Origin: Puccinia triticina
Lineage: Eukaryota > Basidiomycota > Pucciniomycetes > Pucciniales > Pucciniaceae
Assembly: GCF_026914185.1 (NCBI RefSeq)
Contig: NC_070574.1
Location: 2,108,501 to 2,172,500, forward strand
Length of the DNA stretch: 64,000 nucleotides
Reading direction: 5' to 3'
Every line of letters begins with the position of its first letter. Position 1 is the first letter of the stretch. Below are positions 1 through 14,031 of the stretch, one piece after another. A model generated the notes under the pieces. It was not told the DNA's origin and ran no database searches. It was given only the letters and a program-made list of their open reading frames with translations. Made by a program: the position numbers and the translations under genes.

Positions 1-765
1 TATGGCCTATACAAATCATTAACAGAAATTTATTGAAAGTCAAAACAGCATCCAACTTACCAACACAATAATACATCATCATCATAATCTCTGGTACTCT
101 CCACGCAGCTCCAAGCTTACCATATATCACCAGTAACCAAGCACTGCGATACTTGAAGGCTAGAGTTCAGAGAAAAAAGGAGGATGATAACAAAACAGAT
201 AAGGGTAGTATGTGCCATCAAGTGACTTGACTTTCTTATCCTAGAATTGGTTTCAAGTGGTTGTATGGGAACAAACTGTATGAATACAGGACCAGACCAC
301 CCGCAGCAGCCGTCAAGGAAGCTAGCGCGGTCAAGCCCGCCTTGATCCTGTCTGATTTTCGACGAAATGGCTGGACTTGTGGATACCGCGCAGCGTCCTT
401 GCCACTGCTGACGGTGCTTCTCTCGTGCTTCTCCTATCTGAGCTCGTCACCAGATCTTTCCATGCACTCCAGCTTCCTATCTGTCTAACTGGGCTCTCCA
501 AAAAAGTGGATTGGCTGCACAGCTGACAGACCCCCTCGGTCCTCGAGCCCGCCGCAGTCCGACCCCAGCAGACAACCGACCGTCCAGCCGACCCGCTTCT
601 GACGTCACTCACCTCTCACGCAAGCAGCTGAGTCACCACCACTCTCCATTCGCAGCTTTCCTCGAATTCTCCACCCTCACCCTCCAACATCAGAACTTCC
701 GATTCGCCCAAGCAACCAGGAACTCAGCCCTCACCCAGGACCCACCGTGAGCTGTACTTGGAAGG
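1..765. other. Upstream region and 5' leader of RPT1
   Basis: No convincing gene is visible. The last ~150 bases before the RPT1 start are rich in C and T, as in many fungal 5' leaders. Open frames here are short and uninterpretable. The first ~250 bases could be the 3' end of a gene lying outside the window, but nothing coding was recognised. Confidence 0.4.
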
Positions 766-2755
<1,990 letters not shown>

Positions 2756-4014
2756 GCTGTTGTAGGTTTAGACGAAATATATGGAAATTGTTGACCAGCC
2801 CACAGTGTCCTAACCCCCTTCTCTGTAACCCTAAGCCCGCAAAATATTTTTTGAACTTTGACTGCTGAGCTGGTTGGCTCAATATGACCCTACGCACGTG
2901 TACTTTACATTCTCGTCGCTACAGAAGTAGTAGAACCCAAAGAATATAATCTACAAGTTGGTGGGCCCAATGACCAAAGATGTTGATCAAGGATTCAAGC
3001 ATCACGGGTCCCCCCTACAAACATACAAAATCACAGGAGAAAACCAAGGGCTCCCACTCCAGCAGAGCCCCAAACACAAGCCCACCACCCTAACATCAGC
3101 AAGCTGATGTGGACAGGCTCACCATCCATCACTATCTAGCAGGGTCAAACAGTGGTGGGAAGAAGATCCCCGGCCCCAGCTTGCTGCAAAGGCATTATTC
3201 AAAGGGAGGCCAACAACATGCAACCCCTCTGCTTTGGAGCCAGCATAGCTGACCAAAAGTCTGCCTTTATTCTCCATTTCAGCAACAATCCCTCAAAATA
3301 TTTTTATGTTTGAAGTTTGTCCTTCTTTTGAGTTCAGATTCTGCAATTTGACTCCACTCTACAATTATGGTGTTCAAAATTGCATAAGATTTTTTTACAT
3401 AAACTTTCAGTGTATTAGGGGGAATCAAATATGAGAAATCCACAATTAAAAACCAGTCAATTAGCCAAGAATCAAATTTGTCACCAGTGGAGCCCAATAT
3501 GGGGTAGAAGAAGGACCAGCATGTTTTAAAAATGATGGGTTATTTCAAACCCATCAATTACATAATGGTGGATTTGGTCATATTTGATACCTCCTATTAT
3601 GCAATTTTGAATACTGTAAAGGGACACTTTTTAATTGCTCAACTGCATAGTCCACTATTTCTCAAAGCACAAGTTAAGGGAAATTACAGTGCACAGAGTG
3701 TTTGTCAGAGGGCACACACTGTGTCCCAACTTCACAATTGGGTCTGCCACAGGGCACTAAGTGTCTCTGGCAGAGCACAAAGTTTATCCATTTGTATGTA
3801 TAATGTGTATTGTTGATATGGATAGATGACAGTCAAATCATCAGAGGAAAGACAACCCTGACTAATTATAACAACCAAAGAGAAGAAAAAAGGAGGAAGA
3901 GAAAACAGATACAGTTCTATACGTGTGTCAGAAAAGATAAGTATTTGAGAACAGTGCATGGAAAACTTCCTGAAAAAAATACAGATAAGAGCTTAATAGT
4001 GAGAGAGGCCCAAG
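2756..4014. other. Intergenic interval between convergent RPT1 and phosphatase genes
   Basis: This holds the 3' ends of two converging genes and AT-rich spacer. No protein-like frame was recognised. A short inverted similarity around the word GGGCACTAAGTG/CACACTGTG (3700-3790) is visible, but no terminal repeats could be defined. Confidence 0.5.
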
Positions 4015-7000
4015 TTATTCACATGCAGGAGGCTTGGCAGGTCTCAAGGATTGAGCATCATGAGAAGCGGCTTTTCTAAGGGTCATTGGTTTAGGTTTGA
4101 GAGCGGGTTTAGGAGGCTTGGGTTTCGGGGGGATAGGGGGTGGAGGAGTGACAACTGAGCCAGGCAGGGGAGGTTGGTCGGGGAGAGGGCCGAGGTCTTT
4201 GCAGCTAGGTGAGCTTCTCAAGGCCGGTCGGGTGGGGGTAGCGGGTTGACGAAGCTCGGGGGTAGCTTCTCTGTTCAAAGAGACTTTCGAGGCTTTCCGG
4301 GAGGGCGGAGGGGGAGGCTGAGTGCTCGCAAGCTGAACGGCAGCGCGAGGCGGCGGGGAAGGTGAACTTGTGCAGGCGCCGCCGGCGCCCGATTCTTTCT
4401 CCAGTACGGATGTCGGTCCGGGTTGAGAAGGCGTGATCGGCGGATTGGCCGGAGTCAGGAGAGTGGATACCGGCCGAGCAGGAAGCGAAGGTCCCTCAGA
4501 CACGATACCCCCACCAACTGTTGGATGCTCCTTCCCTAACAAGATCCGGGACACTGGCCGAGGCGGCGGGGTTGGATTCTTGCGATCGAGCTCGGCCGGA
4601 TCGATACCTTTCCCAGCCAACACATTCAGCAAAACCAACCCCTTGGTTTCAGCACCAGGAGTCAGTGGTTTTTCACTAGTCAAGACCCGCGGAGCCACTC
4701 GAGGTGGAAGGGGTGGGTTGCTGTTGTCAATGTCTGTGGCAGTAGCCTCTTTCCTTTGAGATACCTTCAAGGATGGACGGGGTGAAAAAGGTGGGTTATC
4801 GAGTCCGATTGAGGCGTCGGTTTTACCGGGTAGTCCTCGTGAAGCTGGGCGAGGAGGAGGAGGGGTAGTATAGCCAGGCCGAGTTGGCGTGGCCTGCCTG
4901 CTCGACAAGAGCTTTGAAGTTGATGCAGAGAGAAGAGGAGATTTGACAGGCTCCTGACGGAGAGACGGCTTCAAAGCCGGGTGAGATGGTGGGGGTGGGA
5001 CATTCAGCTGAAGCCCACTGGGTAAACTCTTCCGACCCGATAGTGAGCGGGTTCGCGAGTTGAAGGGCAGAGTCGAAGCAGGTGGGATTTGGCTAGTCAG
5101 CAAGGAGCCGATGGTGGTGGGAGGGGGGCGTGGAGGGCCCTTCAAGCCGACCTCGATCGGTGCGTTATCGTTGCTTGCAATCATCTTTGAAGTGGGTCTT
5201 GGTGGGGGCGGAGGTGGTTGTACTTTGGGCAAGACGCCGGGTTTCTCTGCCACTGATTTACGCGTCTCAGATGGGGACCGACTGGTGGGTCGGGCTGGAA
5301 TCGCCGGCGGGATAGCCTTACCCACTTGCGCAGGGGGTGAAGAAGGGGCGGATGAGGAGATCTGGCCATTAAATTTTCCGTTGACAAAATAGTTGTTCCC
5401 GGCTGGAATTGCTTCAGGAGTGGAGCTTTGACGCCCCGAGCGTGTCGTGCGAACGTTTGCGACGAACGGATTACTCGACCTTCCGATTGTCAGAGCCTGA
5501 TCAGACGGGTCGATCTCGCATGTACCATTCGGATGTTCTGGAGATATAAACCAGACTTGTGTGAGTGATCAGTCAGGTTGTAGGGTCGCTTTAAACTGGA
5601 TCTACCTGAAGTCTTCCACCATTCATCCAAAACTGTTGCCTCTACACTAGAAGAGTCGCCTGCAAGAGACACGAGCAGCGATCAGGTCTCAAGTAACTTG
5701 AGGTATCAACTCGACAAAGTAAAGCTTGTACCGGTTTGTAAAGGCATCATGAGGGAGTCCCGCAAACTGCCCACTTCACTGCTTTCGAGGATTTCTTGTT
5801 TAATGATCTCTTTCTTGACCCGGTCAACCATCCTTGCCTTGGTTTCCAAGGTAGCATAGACCGGGCGGTGATCTGAGGCTTTTAATTCAGCACGTGAGTA
5901 ATCCATCAATTTGAGCTAAACCAAAGGACTATTATATCAGTTTGACTCCACATAACTGTGTCTAGCCAGTCGAACCCCAAACTCACATCACTGCCTTGAT
6001 ATAAAATTCGGTCTGCCAATCGAACAAGAATCCGCAAGTTAGATGCGAGAATGCTTTGATAAATACTTTAAGCTAGAAGTATATATACTAACCAGTCCAA
6101 GCCGGTATTCGCATTTTTTCACTCGTGTCATACCCTGTTGTACAAAAATTTGATGAGGAAAAACAAAGACTAGGCACACGTCCGAGTGAAGAAAGAATCA
6201 GGCTCACGATCTGTGCCTACATCATACTTGTAAGTGGGAGGGAAGTTGATTGTGCCCTCAGTATATTTGGGAAAAACCGCTTGAGCCGCCATGTTTTCCA
6301 ACAGCTACCAAAAACGATGATTAAACAAAATTGAGCAACTTGAATTGAGACTCAAACCACAGACGAATCGCTCAACTTGATCGGCCGCCAGCAGTTCTGC
6401 GTAATTCTCGTCAGCAACAGCCTGTCGCACCGCGTTATTTGGCAAGCCCCCATCGATCCGATAATTGAAATCCCCGGCCCAGATTACGTTTCTAGAGCAA
6501 TGGGTCAGCGGTAGCCGTGGTGTGCATCTACAGAAAATGAAAATTGTCACTCAACTCGTGACCAGCAATAGTTTTGCCTTTCAAGAACTTAAGTCCATCC
6601 TCAATAGTTTCATAATCGTGATTACGTTCATCAACGTTAGATAACCCGGCGGCGAAATGGGCGGTGACGAAGCAAAAGCTAGAGTCGTGGATATCCAAGC
6701 GGATAGCGACGGCCCCTTTGTTGCCTGCAATTCCTTTTAATCCAGTCTATCTAAGTCATCAGCACCATTTTGAGTCGTTCAAACAAACACAACTAAGAGC
6801 CCCCATTTATCTTACCTTTTTGGTCTTGGCTTCCACGGACCGTACGGCTGGAACAAGCTCAGCCTTAGCTAAGATTATCAAAGCCGCGCCGACAAGTTGA
6901 TCCGACCGAATGATCGCATAGCTCGATTTCTTGCTCGGTCGGTTTTCCAGTGAGGTCAATATGATTCGCTCCCATCTTGTCCTGTGATTGAATTAAGTGG

Positions 7001-9649
7001 GTTTTTCGGAGGGTTAGCAAAATGTTAAGACACGGAATGCGCTCTTGTGTAATTGAATGACCTACTTTTTCTCAGGATCTGTAATCATGATCTGCTGGGG
7101 TGACAGTTTAACAATTTCTTGAAAGGAGACGGCCATGATATCAGGTTCGAAATCTGAAAACCAGATAATCATTAGCAGGATCCCATTGCGAAAACGAGAG
7201 ACGCTGGTTGTTACTTGGTGTGGGGCATAGCCAAGCCATCAGTTCATCACTGTTGGCCATAGGTGGAGCTCGACCGTTCAAGTTGTAAGTTCCGACCCAA
7301 AGAGATATAGGGATCGTCTGTGAATAGTCAGAGCGACGTTCATGCAGCATCCTTTTAATTGTATCATTCAGGGGATCGAACACTTTGACTGGCTTCTGAC
7401 CATCCAAATTTCCCTATTTCAAAAAACGGACTGGGTTAGCAACTGACAGCGCACAATGGTATGTAATAGCATAGATTTCACTGCATACCAGCATCAGATC
7501 AATGTGCGCCTGTTTCGATTTGTCAATAAAGTTCGAATTGTACATCCGGCCTACAGATTTGGACGCGTTCGACAAGATGCCTATAATTTGTTCGAGTCCG
7601 AGTGAGAAGTCAGGAGGACTAGAAAGAACAATTTAGGCAAAAAATATCCATACTGAAGTCATTGGGAGACTAACCACTAAATGTCTGCTTGCCGCCCCTG
7701 GTAAAACTAGTATTCAAAGCGCCAGTCCCAGCATATATCTTCGACAGGACATCTCCATTCTGGTTTCCAGGCCCATGGTGTCAGCTTAAAAACACGAGCT
7801 AGATATTCATGCTCTGAGAAATTCATGGACTCACATCAGCCCACAACGTGCGATGACAGTTCCACTAAAAAACAACTCGAAAAACCATCAGCACAGCTGT
7901 GTCGTAAAGTCATACACTGTGATCATTTGCTTACTAAATAATCAGACCTCAGCAGGTGCGGATGAGTTACAGACAGAAATGCTTCGACGGCCATCCGAGA
8001 TAACATTTCCTGGATAACTAAAAGAACACTTCGACAATACGCATTTTAGCAAGGAGGGAATTCAGTTTTGGAATGTCAACAACTAACCATTGGTCCGATC
8101 TAAACTAATCAATTTGACCATCAACCAAAGGATATGAAGCAGGATGTTTATAAGCAAAGAAGGTCAATCGAAGAGCTGCGGTAGAGGAGAGGGATGGTGA
8201 TCGCACCAATCTAGGCAGTTCACTCGGAAGACTCCATCTTGACGTGTCACCACTTCGATTTCACTTTCGGGGGACATGGTAGCCAAAAATGATCCCATCT
8301 GCTCGATCTGTCCGCCGATCATTGGATCAGCTTTCAGCTGTTGTCGGACGCCATCGAGACCGACAGCTTTGGCTCGCTGGTGGAGATCGAAATTTATCAT
8401 CTGCACCTCGTCCCTTGCCAAAGCTTTCAGGCGCTGTTGGTAGGCTTGACTCAGCGAGCTTTCTCCGTCACGCGAGTTGCTCATAAGGTTGATGATGTGC
8501 ACTGAAGGATATTGTTGCAGGAGGTCTTCGAAATGCCGTTCGAATGCAGGCTGAGTCGCGACCCCCGTCCGAGTCAGTTGAGTCCGATGTCCTTGTCCAC
8601 TAAGACCTCCGATCACGTTGGTCATCCCCGTTCCGGATTGCTCAAAAAATAGGGGCACCGATCCTCTGATCTGGACAAACGAGAACAGATTCGAGCCAGA
8701 GACGATCAATGTTTCACTCTCGACAAAGTTGGCCACATTGCCATCATCGTCGATCCCGCGGGTATTGAACCGAGTACCCGCCCGTCGAGAGCCCAAGCGG
8801 GAAAAGAGTGAGATTGAGAATGCGATGGGTTCTGTGAGTTGGTCGGTGAGAAGATTGTCATTGGTGGTGCTTGGAGGTGGTGGGGGTAGTTTCAATTCGT
8901 AAGTAGCGACGTATCCCTGGATGACAGAGACAAGGAAATTTTGCAGGTCGAATTGGATCCTGCTCTCGACGGGTAGCCCGTTTTGAAAGCCATTGAGCCC
9001 GACGAGCATGAACGAGTTCCAGGAGAACCTCCGGGAGGAGTCGTCTTCCGATCGGTTCTCGGCGGTCACTCTATATTCGGTACGAGACGGAAGATCGGTG
9101 GCTGTGGTGGAGAAGTAGAATTGGCCGTTGGAGAGTATTTTCTTGATCCCATTCAGGGCTGGATGGTCTGGGGCCACAGGCTCGTCAAAATCAACACTCG
9201 AGGACAAGTTCCCCGTGGGATGATGAAAGATGTGTTGATAGTCAAAGGCGGCCGAGGTCAGACAGAACAGGTCGACGGATACCACGCGATGTATTTGCTC
9301 ATGACTGGGCTGCAGTATTCCAACGGGCGTAGCATGAGTGACGATGAGGATGAATATTTCTGTGTAGGGTTTACAATCATCACGGTCAGCCCAACATTAT
9401 ATTTTAATTGTTCGAAGAAAGCGCAATGGTATACTGACCATGTTCGATCTCGAGCAAGCCCAGACATCCCCAACAGGGTGCTAGCTTGATCCCGGTTTCG
9501 GTGCTCTCATTGACTTGGACAAATTCTACGACGAGTTGTTTCGAAGGAGCTTTGTCGAATGGCCTTAGGAGCAGGGCATGTGTTGGAGAGCTGATGACGA
9601 ACGAGCGCGGCTTGAGGATCAATCCGAGACTGAGTTCTGCCCGTCTCAT
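4015..9649 (-). CDS. Synaptojanin-like inositol polyphosphate phosphatase (Sac + 5-phosphatase + proline-rich tail)
   Basis: This is a phosphoinositide phosphatase of the yeast Inp52/Inp53 and animal synaptojanin type, acting on PI(4,5)P2 and PI4P at the plasma membrane and on endocytic membranes. Translation starts at 9649 (MRRAELSLG). The Sac domain fills exons 9439-9649 and 8207-9359. Its catalytic CX5R(T) motif (NCLDCLDRTN) is completed across an intron by a 17-nt micro-exon, 8088-8104. NGDVLSKIYAGTGAL follows near 7710-7760. The 5-phosphatase domain has WVGTYNLNG (~7280), VSFQEIV (~7110), GIAGNKGAVAIRL (~6700), WAGDFNYRI (~6470), PTYKYD (~6210), PAWTDRIL (~6010-6100) and SDHRPVYA (~5865). 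The ~450-residue tail (4015-5400) is full of PPPPRP-type SH3-binding motifs. All catalytic motifs are intact and phases agree at every junction checked, so this is probably functional. A broken duplicate lies at 45404-47373. Confidence 0.92.
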
Positions 9650-9929
9650 GGCTGCTGCTTGATTATCTGCTGTGGAGAGGGGGAGGGAGGAAAGAAAAGT
9701 GAGTAATGACGATGGTGAGGAAAGAGGGAGAAGGTGGCGGATTCACGGGAAGTTGAAGGCACCGCCGATCTTTTCTTTTGGTACCGAATTCTTTGCCGCG
9801 ATTACGTCAGCCTCGCGGGACAGCCCCGCTGCCAAGAGAACCGCCAGCCGAGCCGGCCGGTCATCACCGGAACTGTTGAGAATTCTTGACCCTCATGAAC
9901 CAGGGTCTGTATGCAACAATATTAGGGGG
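9650..9929. promoter_or_regulatory. Putative promoter and 5' leader of the phosphatase gene
   Basis: On the minus strand this is pyrimidine-rich just before the start codon and GC-richer further upstream. It is retained, slightly rearranged, in the duplicate at 47170-47373. No TATA box is obvious. The segment ending 9866-9929 also recurs at the far side of the insertion at 52107-52165. Confidence 0.4.
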
Positions 9930-10047
9930 TTTCAAAGTTGAAATCAGGTTGTGCAGGACCTTGATCAGGTGTGATTTCCAGGAAAAAAACACTGCCAAAA
10001 ACATCGACCTGGGGGCTCTACTTTGAACAGGACCCGGGAAACCCCCT
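9930..10047. repeat. 118-bp element with AGGGGGTTTC terminal inverted repeats
   Basis: It begins AGGGGGTTTC and ends GAAACCCCCT. In the duplicated copy of this locus (52107-52165) similarity to the parent stops at about this point, as expected for an insertion. Its right part is also present inverted at 14616-14660, so it may be one arm of a larger, older inverted repeat and not a free-standing MITE. Confidence 0.5.
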
Positions 10048-10231
10048 ATAAGAGCATCTCCAGCAGAGCGGGGATGGGACCCGCGAGCTATAGCCGGCCG
10101 GGACCACCTTTCACAAACCTTTCTCAACTGTTTCACAACAGCTCCACAGCAGACTGGCGATCACACCTGGGGTGGATAGCCTCCTTGCCCTGCAAAACAG
10201 CAAGACTGCGATACAACTCGATATCTCCAGG

Positions 10232-11647
10232 ATGAATTCGGTCGAATTACTCAACTTCATGGACGACGACGATGATTTTATTGCCTATCATGCGTTCGAG
10301 GGGATCATTTCAAGCAATTGCGACGAACCTCGAAGGGGAGGAGGATCAACTGTTGGCCAAAGAACATTCAATCGCGAACACCTTCAAGGTGAACTCCAGC
10401 TACGCAAGGATTACTTTTCCGAAAACTCGTCATATTCGGAGGAGAAGTTTCGTCGACAATTCAGAATGCACAGAAGCTTGTTTGTCCGGATTCTCAACGC
10501 GGTCGAGGCACACGATAACTATTTTGTCCAGAAGCGGAACGCCGCTGGGAAGCTTGGGCTGTCCCCATATCAAAAAATATCCTGCGCTCTGAGGATGCTC
10601 GCTTATGGCTGTAGTGCAGACTCACTTGATGAGTATTTTAGAATGGGTAAGTCATTCTATTCAAGTATGTTTTGCAGTGTTTTTTAACAAATCTCATCTT
10701 TATATTGTATAGGTGAATCAACATCGCTTGAAAGTCTGAAGCGATTCTGTCGAGCAGTAGTAAATGTGTTTTCAGAAGAATATCTAAGGAGTCCGAACCA
10801 AGAGGACCTTTCGCGCCTACTCCACGTTGCCAAGAAGCGAGGTTTTCCTGGAATGCTAGGCTCGCTAGACTGTATGCATTGGTCCTGGAAAAACTGTCCA
10901 ACAGCGCATGCGGGTCAATATAGCGGAAAAGAAAAAGAACCTATGATCATACTTGAAGCTGTTGCGTCCTACGATACGTGGATCTGGCACGCTTTTTTCG
11001 GCTTGCCTGGGACTTTAAACGATGTGAATGTTCTTGATCGATCACCTCTATTCCAAAACCTTCAAGACGGAGTTGGTCCGGAGGTCCATTTTAAAATAGG
11101 CTCAAACAACTACTCGATGGGCTACTATTTATCGGACGGAATCTACCCCAAATGGGCGACTTTGATGCAAACGATCAGCTTCCCAAGGGGGAAGAAGGAG
11201 AAGAACTTCGCAAAGCATCAAGAAGCTTATCGAAAAGATGTCGAACGGGCGTTTGGGATCTTGCAGGCTTGCTGGGCAATTGTCAAGGAGCCTGGCCGAC
11301 TTTGGAAGCACGAGGATCTCAGCTACATCATGAAGACTTGCATAATTCTTCACAACATGATTGTGGAAGATGAAAGAGGTACTCCTGACGAAGACGATCA
11401 AGTGTATGAACAGCCAAGTAATTACGCCGAGCCAACTGCCACCGAAAGCAGCGAATCCGACTTTAATTACTTCCTCCAGCGATATCAAGCAATACAGAAC
11501 CAATCAACACACGATAAACTGAAAAACGACCTAATCGAGCTTCAATGGACTTTGCATGAGAAGCGAGTCCGATTGAGAAGGGCACTTGGAGATGCTCCAA
11601 TAGATTTAAGCTCAGACAGTTCTGATGAGACTGATGAAAATCCCTGA
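10232..11647 (+). CDS. Harbinger-type DDE transposase (DDE_Tnp_4 / ALP1-like)
   Basis: This is the nuclease that cuts and joins Harbinger DNA. There are two exons, 10232-10646 and 10713-11647, with a GT-AG intron interrupting a glycine codon. The first catalytic Asp lies in LGSLDCMHW (~10860), the second in LPGTLNDVNVLDRS (~11020), and the Glu in DVERAFGILQ (~11240). An acidic Ser/Asp-rich tail ends DETDENP. The start MNSVELLNFM is preferred because it is followed by the acidic N-terminus typical of these proteins; an in-frame ATG at 10172 is possible. No stop or frameshift is seen. It probably acts with the Myb-like protein encoded on the opposite strand of the same element. Confidence 0.9.
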
Positions 11648-11847
11648 TCTCTGCCTCTTTTGTATTCATTTATATTTTCTTTACCTCTCATAACACACAA
11701 CAAACCTCTCTGTTTTATCTGTCTCTCAATATTGTTGAACACACAATTGATATCTGTGCAATGTTTTCATTCAATTTCTCGGCAATTCATCTGTTTGATA
11801 ATCAAAGAACAGAAAATTGTGAACAGAATAAAGTAAGAGACAAGACT

Positions 11848-11932
11848 AAAACAAAGTATAGGACTAAGAGGTGGAGTCGGAGGGAATCAAAAACAAAGTA
11901 TAGGACTAAGAGGTGGAGTCGGAGGGAATCAA
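11848..11932. repeat. Tandem duplication, two ~42-bp units
   Basis: The words ACAAAGTATAGGACTAAG and GGTGGAGTCGGAGGGAATC occur twice in direct order. The right-hand copy contains the last codons and stop of the Myb-like gene, so the duplication reproduces the gene's 3' end beyond its stop. Confidence 0.85.
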
Positions 11933-12899
11933 GCCATTACGTTTGGCAATCTCTTCTTTTTTAGCAGTGTAGAAAGCATGAGAAATCGGATCCATGTTGG
12001 TTAGAACTCTAGACATAATTACATCATCTGCAACGGTTTGCATAGCAGCCGCCTTTTCTTGGGAGATCTTGATGAGTTCTTTTTGAGCCTCGAGAGCCTT
12101 GCCTTGTTCGTATTTTCTTTTTTTGGCAGCTTTACGTCCTTCAGGCCGCGAAGATCCAAGAGACGGAAATTTGATTTCATCTTCATCGTCGTTGCCATCT
12201 CCTTTGCCACTAGTAACCTCGGAGGCTGGAAGAGAACTTGGGGCTCGTTTTTCTTTCTTTGATTGCACAGTGAGTTCGTCCATCGTGTCTTGCCACTTTG
12301 GCAAATGATGAAGGATGAGCCAGCAGTGATCAAGGGTGAACAAAAAGCCCAAATCAGCTTTAAACATCTCTTTAGCTTCAACGGCCTGAGATCCAAACAA
12401 ACAAAAAAATTAGAAACAACATCATCAGTGAGGAAGACCAAAAAACCCAACTCACTATTTCGTCGCGGGTCTTGCCACTTCCAAGTCGGCGTTCAACTTG
12501 TAAGAAAAATCCGCAGTACTTGTTAACTCGATGGAGAATAAGACTCCATTGACTTTTGAGGGCACCTTGGAGACGTAATGGAAACGGAGTGAAGTTCTTC
12601 TCGTTCTTGTGTTCCTTGACATGTTCTTGCATCATGTCAAGGAAACAGCGGTGGATTCGTTCCCAAAAGCCCGATGATTTCTGACCGGTTCCAATATCCG
12701 CATCTTTGCTTGTTTTGAGCCAGGAGATACATAGAATTTTATCTTCTTCCATTCGCCAATGTGGATTCTTGGTACGTTTCTCCTTCTCTTCGTTTGCATT
12801 GTCGTTCTCTCCTGTTGTTCCAGATTTAACAGCGGTTGTAGCAACTCTAGAAGTATCAGCAGTTGTCGGGGCTGTGGCAGTGGTATCCGGTGGAGCCAT
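11906..12899 (-). CDS. Harbinger accessory Myb/SANT-like DNA-binding protein
   Basis: This is the second protein of the element. In PIF/Harbinger systems the Myb-like partner binds subterminal DNA and helps bring the transposase to the ends. Two exons, 12456-12899 and 11906-12385, join in phase (DEI/AVEAKEM). Exon 1 carries a trihelix-like region (HWRMEEDKILCISWLKTS, then FWERIHRCF and SQWSLILHRVNKYCG). Exon 2 carries the C-terminal part with a Lys-rich coiled segment (RKAAKKRKYEQGKALEAQ). An upstream ATG at 13062 would add a Pro-rich leader, but it lies in another frame across a run of nine A (12950-12958 region), so MAPPDTTATAP at 12899 is taken as the start. The family call rests on layout and partner gene as well as sequence. 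Confidence 0.8.
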
Positions 12900-13307
12900 T
12901 GTAGCCGTCCTAGCAGGTGTAGCAGCTGATTTCTTGGACCTTGTTTTTTTTTCACAGGTGCGTTGGCTTTCTTTGGTTTGGTAGGTTGCTGTTCTTGAGG
13001 TGGTGGAGAGGGTGTTCTGGGAGAGAGGCTAGGAGCGAGATCTTGAAGAGTTGGATCGATCATTTTCTTGACGCGGTGGCGAGGAGTGGTGGGTAGGTGA
13101 TGCGTGGTGTATAGAAGGCCGTGTCCAGGGCGGCTATTGGATGGGGGTAGTAGCCGGCCGCGGTCAGGGATGGGATGGATTTGGATCAATCCAAGGTCGT
13201 ACAGGGGGTCTGCTGGACCCCCAAAATGTTGAGTGACCTGCCATTTGAGCTCAAAACTCGCGCAATCCAGGCTCTGCTGGAGATGCTCTAAATGGGGGTA
13301 ATGAAAA

Positions 13308-14031
13308 CGGACTTACTTTGCGCACTGCACAGTGCGCGCAGTCCCAAACACTTCGCGCACTGCGGGTGAAATACACAACTTTTTCAAGATTTTTTTTGAC
13401 CAATCAATAGAACACCTTTTAATTGGCCTCTCTGAATTTTTTGGGAGTTTTTTGAAGCATTCTTCTGTGTTAAAAAAATCATGAAAAACTAGCACAAATG
13501 TAGGATGTGGGGGACTTAAAAACAAGGTCCCCATTGACCAAAAATTCCAAATATTTTATTGAGTAATTAAAGATATAAGAAAAGCTCTTTTGAAAACTTT
13601 TAGCTAATTTGTGCAAGGATAAGGGTCTGAAAAATGAGGATATTTTAGATGCAATGTGCTATCATGTAGTGAAATTTCCTCATTTTGCATACCCTTATTT
13701 TTGCACAAAGTGGCTCAAAATTATCAAAGTAGCTGTTCTTGTATATTTAATTACTCAATAAATGATTTGGAATTTTTGGGCTATGGGAACCCTGTTTTTT
13801 AGGCCCCCACATCCTACCTTTGTTCTGGTTTTTTATGATTTTTTTAAACATGGAAGAATGCTTCAAAAAACTCCCAAAAAATTCAGAGAGACCAATTAAA
13901 AGCCTTTCTATTGATTGGTCAGAAGATATCTTGAAAAAAGTGTGTATTTCACCCGCAGTGCGCGAAGTGTTTGGGACTGCGCGCACTGTGCAGTGCACAA
14001 AGAGTTTTTTGCAGTGCGCGAAGTAAGTCCG
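13308..14031. repeat. Fold-back element (long inverted repeat, ~360-bp arms)
   Basis: Outer ends read CGGACTTACTT and AAGTAAGTCCG. Sequence from one arm is matched in reverse complement by the other all the way to the centre (~13669), with almost no loop. The outer parts hold GCGCACTGCAC words, the inner parts are AT-rich. A ~20-bp insertion near 14000-14020 is the main asymmetry. It encodes nothing recognisable and starts just after the Harbinger's right flank. Confidence 0.85.

Larger units (their letters stand above)
10052..13288 (+). mobile_element. PIF/Harbinger DNA transposon, apparently complete
   Basis: It has perfect 18-bp terminal inverted repeats GAGCATCTCCAGCAGAGC (10052-10069 and, reversed, 13271-13288). 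They are flanked by the 3-bp target duplication TAA (10049-10051 and 13289-13291), the classic PIF/Harbinger signature. Inside are the two genes autonomous members need: a DDE transposase on + and a Myb/SANT-like protein on -, arranged convergently. A paralogous unoccupied site is present inverted near 14610-14640. Confidence 0.93.

Noticed and set aside
4433..5392. Gly-rich + strand frames
   Set aside because: They are the complement of the proline-rich phosphatase tail.
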